A stretch of 6,413 bases of DNA from positions 1 to 6,413 of the forward strand of contig JAEWSK010000188.1 of NCBI GenBank assembly GCA_023398345.1. Reading direction: 5' to 3'. Of this stretch, positions 1 to 4,221 are shown one piece after another. Each line of letters opens with the position of its first letter. Positions within the stretch are counted from its first letter, which is position 1. The stretch is from Armatimonadota bacterium (lineage in GTDB: Bacteria; Armatimonadota; UBA5829). The position numbers and the translations under genes were made by a program. The notes under the pieces were generated by a model, which worked only from the letters and a program-made list of their open reading frames with translations, ran no database searches and was not told where the DNA came from.

Positions 1-184
1 TTATTATCCCATCGATATTCGCCAGCTTCAGCCCGCGATCGGCAAACAGACTTATAAGCAGTCCGGCGTATTCATCGCCCGTCCGCCGAGAAACCGTCCC
101 GATGCGCCAATCGGCTTTGACAGTCTCACCGTCAAATACGGCAAATGTAATATTCGTATTTCCTACATCAATGGCAAGCAGCAT
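1..184 (-). CDS. coaX: Type III pantothenate kinase, N-terminal part (cut by window edge)
   Basis: The reading frame from the ATG at 184-182 runs off the left edge after 61 codons. It begins MLLAIDVGNTNITFAVFDGE; DVGNT is the phosphate-binding motif (D-x-G-N-T) at the start of the ASKHA fold in CoaX. The family phosphorylates pantothenate in the cytoplasm, the first step of coenzyme A synthesis, needs a monovalent cation and is insensitive to CoA feedback. Family members are about 255 residues, so roughly three quarters is missing. The start is fixed by the motif, which sits at its usual distance from the N-terminus. No Shine-Dalgarno is visible: the preceding bases are an A/T tract that also forms the tail of a terminator-like hairpin. 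The gene follows fmt on the same strand after 115 nt and appears to have its own promoter (227-255). Function is confident; only the N-terminus can be judged. Confidence 0.93.
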   Translation of the reverse strand, partial: MLLAIDVGNTNITFAVFDGETVKADWRIGTVSRRTGDEYAGLLISLFADRGLKLANIDGII

Positions 185-187
185 AAT

Positions 188-223
188 AAAAAATAGAGCA
201 GCGCATATACGTCGGGCTGCTCT
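188..223 (-). terminator. Terminator-like hairpin with T-tract just upstream of coaX
   Basis: On the minus strand AGAGCAGC (223-216) pairs perfectly with GCTGCTCT (202-195) across a 13-nt loop, followed by A and then six T residues (193-188). This has the form of an intrinsic terminator for transcripts coming from fmt. The T-tract ends only 3 nt before the coaX ATG. The stem is 8 bp and the loop is fairly large, so strength is uncertain. Its first arm overlaps the expected start point of the coaX promoter. Confidence 0.55.
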
Positions 224-226
224 CTC

Positions 227-255
227 ATTATCTTATGTTTTGCCCGTGAGGTCAA
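227..255 (-). promoter_or_regulatory. Sigma-70-type promoter for coaX
   Basis: On the minus strand TTGACC (255-250) is followed, after exactly 17 nt, by GATAAT (232-227). Each hexamer matches 5 of 6 consensus bases. Transcription would start near 220, giving a leader of about 36 nt to the coaX ATG at 184. It lies in the 115-nt gap between fmt and coaX, where a promoter makes sense because a terminator-like hairpin follows. Confidence 0.65.
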
Positions 256-299
256 ATTGCATTAACGTTTTTCTATGGTTCCGTAGTGGAGTTCGGCTA

Positions 300-1238
300 T
301 CAATCGTTGCCGAAACGCTGGCCAATCTTTACTCCGCCTCGCGCATAATCTGCGGCGCTCATTTTCTTTCGAGACTCAGGCTGAAGCTCAGTGAGCAAGA
401 CAGCTCCTTGCCCTGCAGAAACTAATATGCCGTTTTTATCCACGCTAACTATCTCTCCGGCATCACCCGCATGGCAATTAAAATCAGCCACAGCCGCACT
501 CCATATCTTGACCTGCTTATTACCTAGATAAGTAAATGCTCCCGGCCGGGGAGTGCAGCCGCGAATTAAATTGACTATGTCGTTTGCCGAACTTTTCCAG
601 TCGATTGCTCCGGCATCTCGCTTTAACGAGCGAGCAATAGTGGCGAGATCGTTATCTTGGGCTATCGGAGCAATTGCACCCTCTTCGAGGCCGATTAGGG
701 TTTTTATTAGAAGTTCAGCGCCGAGCCATGCGAGTCGAGTAGTGAGTTCACCTGAGTTTTCACTAGAGCCGATGTCCAATGTCGCTTGGAGCAAAATGTC
801 GCCTGTATCGAGTCCCTCGTTCATAAGCATCGTGGTTATGCCGGTCTGCTTTTCTCCCGCAATCAGCGCATGCTGAATTGGGGCAGCGCCGCGATACTTC
901 GGCAATATCGAACCATGTACGTTCACACATCCGAGCGAAGGCCAATCGAGCAATTCAGCGGGCACAATCTGCCCATAGGCCGCAACGACCATCGTCCCAA
1001 CCGGCCCAAATGATTTAATCTCAGCAATCGAGGACGGGTCACGCAGCTTCTCCGGCTGCAGCACTGGTATGGAATGCGCCAGCGCCACCACCTTAACCAG
1101 CGGCATCTGCAACTCCCGCCCGCGACCTTTGGGCTTATCCGGCTGAGTGATGACCGCAGCCACATCGTGAGGTGACGCAATCAGCGCCTCAAGGGTCGGA
1201 ACCGCAAAATCGCTTGTACCGGCAAATATGACTTTCAA
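300..1238 (-). CDS. fmt: Methionyl-tRNA formyltransferase
   Basis: Transfers a formyl group from 10-formyl-tetrahydrofolate to Met-tRNA(fMet) in the cytoplasm, making the bacterial initiator tRNA. From the chosen TTG start the protein has 312 residues, normal for the family (about 310-320). Residues 1-11 read MKVIFAGTSDF, the usual Rossmann-like opening. The formyl-transfer core is NVHGSILPKYRGAAPI at 106-121, with the catalytic Asn106 and His108 and the SLLP-type loop (SILP, 110-113). Asp144 in GLDTGDIL (142-149) completes the triad. The Arg/Lys-rich loop KPKGRGRE (35-42) corresponds to the tRNA-contacting insertion. AGAIDW (209-214) leads into the C-terminal OB-like tRNA-binding domain. Start choice: GAGG at 1247-1244 lies 5 nt before the TTG at 1238, and the protein then opens like its homologues. 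A second TTG at 1253 would add MSEGK but has no ribosome binding site. There is no in-frame ATG upstream before a TAA at 1274-1272. Stop is TGA. Confidence 0.96.
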   Translation of the reverse strand: MKVIFAGTSDFAVPTLEALIASPHDVAAVITQPDKPKGRGRELQMPLVKVVALAHSIPVLQPEKLRDPSSIAEIKSFGPVGTMVVAAYGQIVPAELLDWPSLGCVNVHGSILPKYRGAAPIQHALIAGEKQTGITTMLMNEGLDTGDILLQATLDIGSSENSGELTTRLAWLGAELLIKTLIGLEEGAIAPIAQDNDLATIARSLKRDAGAIDWKSSANDIVNLIRGCTPRPGAFTYLGNKQVKIWSAAVADFNCHAGDAGEIVSVDKNGILVSAGQGAVLLTELQPESRKKMSAADYARGGVKIGQRFGND

Positions 1239-1243
1239 CTTAC

Positions 1244-1247
1244 CCTC
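1244..1247 (-). promoter_or_regulatory. Shine-Dalgarno deciding the fmt start
   Basis: GAGG within GTGAGGG on the minus strand stands 5 nt before the TTG at 1238-1236. It lies downstream of the alternative TTG at 1253-1251, so it can only serve the shorter form. This is the reason for preferring the 312-residue product. Confidence 0.55.
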
Positions 1248-1328
1248 ACTCAAGTTCGGCTCTATATGATATTAAAGTATATACCCGAAGAAAAAATACG
1301 CGCCCCGGACAAAATATCGGCAGCAAAA

Positions 1329-1348
1329 CGCAATACTTGAAAATTGCG
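1329..1348 (-). other. Small hairpin in the presumed fmt leader
   Basis: On the minus strand CGCAAT (1348-1343) and ATTGCG (1334-1329) form a 6-bp perfect stem with an 8-nt loop, followed by TTTT. It could be a weak terminator or attenuator ahead of fmt, or chance. The short stem and T-run make it weak evidence. Confidence 0.25.
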
Positions 1349-1450
1349 CACTTGCTCCGATTCGCCGGTCTTCAATAAACTAAATACAGATGCCGTTGCT
1401 AAGCTTGCATTACTACTAATTTTGAGGTTATACGGTGCAGGCTTTTATAT

Positions 1451-1480
1451 ATTGTAGGGTATCGAGCGAAGAACAAGCAA
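1451..1480 (-). promoter_or_regulatory. Candidate promoter ahead of fmt
   Basis: On the minus strand TTGCTT (1480-1475) and TACAAT (1456-1451) are 18 nt apart. The -10 matches 5 of 6 consensus bases and the -35 only 3 of 6. Support comes from likeness to the lipoprotein promoter at 3921-3950: the two 30-nt blocks agree at 23 positions without gaps, spacer included. The expected start is near 1444, about 200 nt before fmt. Confidence 0.4.
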
Positions 1481-1507
1481 CTGATATTGTCATCCAATCA
1501 TAACTAA

Positions 1508-1537
1508 AGAGGCTGATCCAATGCAATTATCGCCTCT
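1508..1537 (-). terminator. Terminator-like inverted repeat after the extended glycosyltransferase frame
   Basis: AGAGGC (1537-1532) and GCCTCT (1513-1508) pair on the minus strand. An inner GAT/ATC extension (1531-1529 with 1517-1515) is separated by one bulged base and closes an 11-nt loop. The tail is TTTAGTTA, a poor T-tract. It begins 22 nt after the TGA at 1560, where a terminator would be expected if the gene really ends there, and more than 200 nt after the internal TAG. Confidence 0.35.
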
Positions 1538-1559
1538 GATGCACATTATACACATGAAT

Positions 1560-1745
1560 TCACGCTGCACGACGAATTGCATCTTCTGCAATTGAAAGGT
1601 TATTGAGCGCTTCTGCGTAGTCGGGATTTAGTTCGATGGCCTTTCGATATGCAAGAATCGACGACTCTACTGCTCCCGATCTAAAGTAGCAGTTGCCTAA
1701 TGCAAAGAACCCCGGCGCATGATCCGGCGCAAGCCTGAGTGCGTT
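1560..1745 (-). pseudogene. C-terminal TPR segment of the glycosyltransferase, cut off by an in-frame TAG
   Basis: Directly after the TAG at 1748-1746 the same frame stays open for 61 codons to a TGA at 1562-1560. It encodes NALRLAPDHAPGFFALGNCY, a linker, then YRKAIELNPDYAEALNNL. These are standard TPR helix patterns (A-x-x-Y-x-x-A-[IL]-x-x-x-P) and continue the repeat series of the upstream protein without a break: the last codons before the stop read AAEVY, and a TPR expects a residue such as Gln next. The segment has no in-frame ATG, GTG or TTG, so it could not be translated separately. It has no further stop or frameshift. It is therefore either a nonsense-severed tail, a segment reached by readthrough, or evidence of a base error. 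With it the protein would have 443 residues. Confidence 0.85.
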
Positions 1746-2891
1746 CTAGTAGACCTCGGCGGCAATCGAGTAATCGCCGGACTCATAAAGCGAGTCGCCC
1801 CAATGGAAACACGCCTGAGCCACAACGGCCCTAGTTTCAGATCTATCCGGCTTTGACCGAAGCGCTTCTATCCCATGCGATGCAGCTTCCGGCCATCGAC
1901 CAAGATTTAGGAAACATATCGCAATCGCCTCCCGCGCTTTATGGCCCCAAACCGCCTCGTCTCCCGTCCAATCGCCATGCTCGCCCAGTTCGATTGCCTG
2001 CTCGAATTGAGCTACTGCTTCGTCAAATCGGTCAAGCGCCATCAGAGCCTGCCCGCCGGCGTAACATATCTCGGGGTGATAAATGCCAAGTGAAATTGTG
2101 CGTTCGAGCTGCTCAATGGCCCGCTCCGGCTGACCGGAATGACACAGCGCGCCCACAAACGTCGAAAACACAATACCTGCCAGCGGCGATTCCGCCGAGA
2201 GAAGAGAAACAGACCGCTCAAGGTACGGCAGCGCGTCGGAATACCGGCCTGCGACATAATGCGATACGGCTATATCATGCAGTTTGCAGACATCATTAGG
2301 ATTTTCGCGCAATTCGGCTTCGAGAAGCCGAATGTATCGATTGCACTTATCGCGCGCTGCAAGGACACTCGGCTGGTTTCCGAAATGATGAATAGTCGCA
2401 TCCAACCTGCCGATCATACCAAATTGGTGGACAATCGATGTAGCTGGGTTCTCATGAATGCTGCCCTTGTAGCGATATTCGGGCCGATTGCGCCACAGTC
2501 GGCATGTGGGGTTAATTATTACGTCTGCAGTATCTTCGTCGGAATAATAATTGCGCTGATAAAACTCGTATGCGGCAAAGTTCTCATCAAAAACGGCTTT
2601 GCGGATAACAGACTTTGCCGACTCATCCAATCGCTCATCTGCGTCAAGAACAAGTATCCAATCGCCCGTCGCAAGATCAATGCAGGCGTTGCGGGCTTCC
2701 GAATAGCTGTCTTTCCAGGGGTGGTCATAGACACGCGCCCCATGCGACCGGGCAATCTCAACAGTACTGTCGGACGATCCGGTATCGAGGACAACTATCT
2801 CCTCAACTACCCCTTCAACACTCCGAAGACAAGCATCGAGGAAATCCTCCTCGTCGCGCACGATCATACACAATGAAATCCTGTTCTGCAT
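1746..2891 (-). CDS. Family 2 (SunS-like) glycosyltransferase with TPR repeats, ended early by TAG
   Basis: The protein has 381 residues up to the TAG. Residues 5-90 form the start of a GT-A fold: ISLCMIVRDEE (5-15), DTGSSDS (36-42, nucleotide-sugar binding) and DADE (83-86, the D-x-D-type metal site). RLWRNRPEYRYKGSIHE (131-147) is the conserved acceptor-side block of this subfamily. From about residue 200 TPR helices follow (for example FDEAVAQFEQAIELG, 289-303) and run to the stop. Proteins of this build transfer a sugar from an NDP-sugar, and relatives modify peptides, proteins or surface polymers; acceptor and sugar are unknown here. There is no signal peptide, so it is probably cytoplasmic. 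The start ATG at 2891-2889 is preferred because homologues begin just before ISLCMIV. An ATG at 2951 would add 20 unlike residues and overlap the lipoprotein gene. No Shine-Dalgarno is seen and the ATG lies in a hairpin loop. The gene probably forms an operon with the lipoprotein gene 28 nt upstream. Confidence 0.88.
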   Translation of the reverse strand: MQNRISLCMIVRDEEDFLDACLRSVEGVVEEIVVLDTGSSDSTVEIARSHGARVYDHPWKDSYSEARNACIDLATGDWILVLDADERLDESAKSVIRKAVFDENFAAYEFYQRNYYSDEDTADVIINPTCRLWRNRPEYRYKGSIHENPATSIVHQFGMIGRLDATIHHFGNQPSVLAARDKCNRYIRLLEAELRENPNDVCKLHDIAVSHYVAGRYSDALPYLERSVSLLSAESPLAGIVFSTFVGALCHSGQPERAIEQLERTISLGIYHPEICYAGGQALMALDRFDEAVAQFEQAIELGEHGDWTGDEAVWGHKAREAIAICFLNLGRWPEAASHGIEALRSKPDRSETRAVVAQACFHWGDSLYESGDYSIAAEVY

Positions 2892-2901
2892 AAACAGGAT
2901 T
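2877..2901 (-). promoter_or_regulatory. Hairpin presenting the glycosyltransferase start codon in its loop
   Basis: AATCCTGTT (2901-2893 on the minus strand) pairs perfectly with AACAGGATT (2885-2877). The 7-nt loop TATGCAG (2892-2886) contains the ATG. Neither the stem nor the 28-nt gap behind the lipoprotein stop holds a Shine-Dalgarno sequence. The stem base lies 18 nt after the lipoprotein stop codon, close enough for a terminating ribosome to affect folding. The structure is seen in the sequence; a control role is inferred. Confidence 0.5.
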
Positions 2902-2919
2902 ATCGGCAGAAAAGTCCGT

Positions 2920-3882
2920 TCACCACACAAACTTCGACATATCCAACACATAAATCATCATAAAAGTATTGTACTCGCCGGGCACCAGCTCGACTGCAGC
3001 AATATATGAGCTGTTAGGAGACCAAATCAAACGAGACACGTACGGCCCATTGGCGGACTCAACGGCCTTGCCAAATCTGGCTACTGTGATAATACTGCCA
3101 TCGTCAGGTCTGAGAACCTTAACTTCGTTAGAGTCTGCAAATGCTACAATCTTGCCGTCAGGCGACCATGCGACCGCTCCAAGGCTGCCTTGTGCCAAAG
3201 TTTTGGCTTTCGCCTCTTTCCCCGGCTTGGATATGCGAAGCTGTCTATTGATGCCTACCAGATCACCCAAGATAAAAGCCGCACGATCGGCATTTGGGTC
3301 GTCGCTGCGATCCAACACGCCTGCGCCAGTAATGCGACAGAGCCTGCCGATATATTTTCCGGTCAAATCGAACGCTTCGCATCCCGGCTCATAGTATCGA
3401 GTAAACTCTGCAAAACGCAAATTTAGACACTTGCGCTCCGGGTCATAGCTAAATCCTTTAAGCTCAGACCACAAATCCGACTTGGCCAAATTTTGTCCGA
3501 CTTGCCGCTCTCGCCCAGACGCAATATCGTATTCCGCAATAGATTTTGGAGCCGCCTTATAATAAAGAAATTTATTATTGCTAATGTAGTTGGGGCTGTA
3601 GCCGGCAACTAGCCGAGTGATTTTGGAGCCGCCCACATTCCATTGATATATATAGTTCTTGTAATATTTCGCGCCGATTCCCATAAATAGCAGCGACTTT
3701 GAATCCGGCGACCATGACGCGACAGGGTCAACGAGTGCATTGCAGTCATAGCTATTGGCCGTTGTGATTTGCCACGCAGGCACTAGTTTTGTTGGCTCGA
3801 CAACACTTTTGCCGCAGCCCGAAAAAGTCAAGGCAGCCATGCCAAACGCAATAATAGCTAAAACTAAAATTTTTATTCTCAT
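2920..3882 (-). CDS. Predicted lipoprotein with TolB/WD40-like beta-propeller
   Basis: The protein has 320 residues. Residues 1-23 form a lipoprotein signal: MRIK, a hydrophobic stretch (5-20), then FSGC with Cys23 as the likely lipidated residue. Phe at -3 is a less usual lipobox residue. Three blade motifs, WSPD (57-60), WSPDG (239-243) and WSPN (287-290), each followed by a strand, are typical of TolB/PD40-type beta-propellers. Such proteins usually bind partners outside the cytoplasmic membrane; no enzyme residues are recognised and the specific function is unknown. Cys23 aside, Cys47, Cys152, Cys168 and Cys182 could form disulfides. The start is set by GAGGTGGAG (3894-3886) just before the ATG at 3882. 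An upstream ATG at 3912 would add ten residues and spoil the signal peptide. Stop is TGA, 28 nt before the glycosyltransferase, suggesting one transcript from the promoter at 3921-3950. Confidence 0.82.
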   Translation of the reverse strand: MRIKILVLAIIAFGMAALTFSGCGKSVVEPTKLVPAWQITTANSYDCNALVDPVASWSPDSKSLLFMGIGAKYYKNYIYQWNVGGSKITRLVAGYSPNYISNNKFLYYKAAPKSIAEYDIASGRERQVGQNLAKSDLWSELKGFSYDPERKCLNLRFAEFTRYYEPGCEAFDLTGKYIGRLCRITGAGVLDRSDDPNADRAAFILGDLVGINRQLRISKPGKEAKAKTLAQGSLGAVAWSPDGKIVAFADSNEVKVLRPDDGSIITVARFGKAVESANGPYVSRLIWSPNSSYIAAVELVPGEYNTFMMIYVLDMSKFVW

Positions 3883-3885
3883 AAA

Positions 3886-3894
3886 CTCCACCTC
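3886..3894 (-). promoter_or_regulatory. Strong Shine-Dalgarno of the lipoprotein gene
   Basis: GAGGTGGAG on the minus strand ends 3 nt before the ATG at 3882-3880, and its GAGG part lies 8 nt before it. It fixes the lipoprotein start and contrasts with the absence of such a site before the glycosyltransferase downstream. Confidence 0.7.
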
Positions 3895-3920
3895 AAGATG
3901 CGAGCACATCATTGTGGTCT

Positions 3921-3950
3921 ATTGTAGATTATGAAGCAAACAACAGGCAA
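3921..3950 (-). promoter_or_regulatory. Promoter of the lipoprotein-glycosyltransferase operon
   Basis: On the minus strand TTGCCT (3950-3945, 4 of 6) and TACAAT (3926-3921, 5 of 6) are 18 nt apart. The start would fall near 3914, giving a leader of about 32 nt that contains the strong Shine-Dalgarno. The 30-nt block agrees with the candidate fmt promoter at 1451-1480 at 23 positions. Confidence 0.5.
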
Positions 3951-4102
3951 GTGCTTCGCCAAATGCGGGCTGTGCAAAATCTATTAAACTATTCCTGGAA
4001 CTGTGTTGCCGGCGGGCTAACAGGCAAAGCAATCTCTATATTCGACATCTGAGAGAAAAAGAATCTTAGCACGAATTCTGTAGATATGACGCCTATTCTT
4101 GC

Positions 4103-4131
4103 TTGACGCCGCCTCTCACAGCGCATAGAAT
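4103..4131 (+). promoter_or_regulatory. Sigma-70-type promoter of the secreted-protein gene
   Basis: TTGACG (4103-4108) and TAGAAT (4126-4131) are exactly 17 nt apart, each matching 5 of 6 consensus bases. Transcription would start near 4138, leaving a leader of about 84 nt before the ATG at 4222. It is the only good plus-strand promoter seen in the divergent gap. Confidence 0.65.
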
Positions 4132-4141
4132 AACCATGGTG

Positions 4142-4183
4142 ATGAGGCGTTACAGACGTTGCTCACGGGAAAAGGCCAAATAG
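4142..4183 (+). other. Possible 13-codon leader ORF, arginine-rich
   Basis: ATG at 4142 opens MRRYRRCSREKAK and stops at TAG 4181-4183. In-frame ATG and GTG codons also occur at 4136 and 4139. Five of 13 residues are Arg. The frame runs through the 5' arm of the leader hairpin and its stop codon falls in the loop, an arrangement reminiscent of attenuator leader peptides. There is no Shine-Dalgarno and the start lies very near the predicted transcript start, so this may be chance. Confidence 0.2.
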
Positions 4184-4194
4184 GGCTTTTTCCC
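4167..4194 (+). promoter_or_regulatory. Strong hairpin in the leader of the secreted-protein gene
   Basis: GGGAAAAGGCC (4167-4177) pairs with GGCTTTTTCCC (4184-4194) over 11 positions, one of them G-U, with the 6-nt loop AAATAG. It is followed by ATTTTG, too short a T-run for a classic terminator. It sits between the promoter and the ATG at 4222, so it may act as an attenuator, stabilise the mRNA or bind a regulator. Confidence 0.45.
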
Positions 4195-4221
4195 ATTTTG
4201 CATGTATGGGGTAGTGTTTTA

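Larger units (their letters stand above)
1254..1559. other. Gene-free gap between the glycosyltransferase tail and fmt
   Basis: No convincing gene is present in these roughly 300 nt on either strand. The gap holds a candidate minus-strand promoter (1451-1480), a terminator-like inverted repeat close to the end of the extended glycosyltransferase frame (1508-1537), and a small hairpin with a short T-run (1329-1348). If the promoter is used, fmt has a leader of about 200 nt. No T-box or other riboswitch core that I recognise is visible. Confidence 0.6.
3883..4221. other. Divergent intergenic region between the two gene arms
   Basis: This gap holds promoters facing both ways: 3921-3950 for the lipoprotein arm and 4103-4131 for the secreted-protein arm, with a leader hairpin at 4167-4194. 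The stretch 3951-4102 has no gene. It contains the inverted pair TTGCC (4006-4010) and GGCAA (4023-4027), and a 9-nt direct repeat AACAGGCAA at 3942-3950 and 4019-4027, the first copy covering the -35 of the minus-strand promoter. These could be regulator sites but are too short to be firm. Confidence 0.5.

Noticed and set aside
1266..1340. A 24-codon plus-strand ORF starting MILKYIPEEK
   Set aside because: Too short, without a ribosome binding site, and opposite the fmt leader. No support beyond an open frame.
1263..1448. A minus-strand frame of about 60 codons in the gap before fmt
   Set aside because: It has no ATG, only a mid-frame TTG without Shine-Dalgarno, and its translation matches nothing I know. 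Likely chance in an AT-rich leader.
2139..2876. A 245-codon open frame on the plus strand across the glycosyltransferase
   Set aside because: It lies wholly antisense to a gene with clear GT-A and TPR motifs, starts with an Arg-rich run and shows no family pattern or ribosome binding site. It is a shadow of the opposite strand.
4138..4221. Cyclic-di-GMP (GEMM) riboswitch in the leader of the secreted-protein gene
   Set aside because: A CACGGGAAAAGGCC stretch loosely recalls the aptamer core, but the tetraloop-receptor arrangement and second stem of that class are not present.
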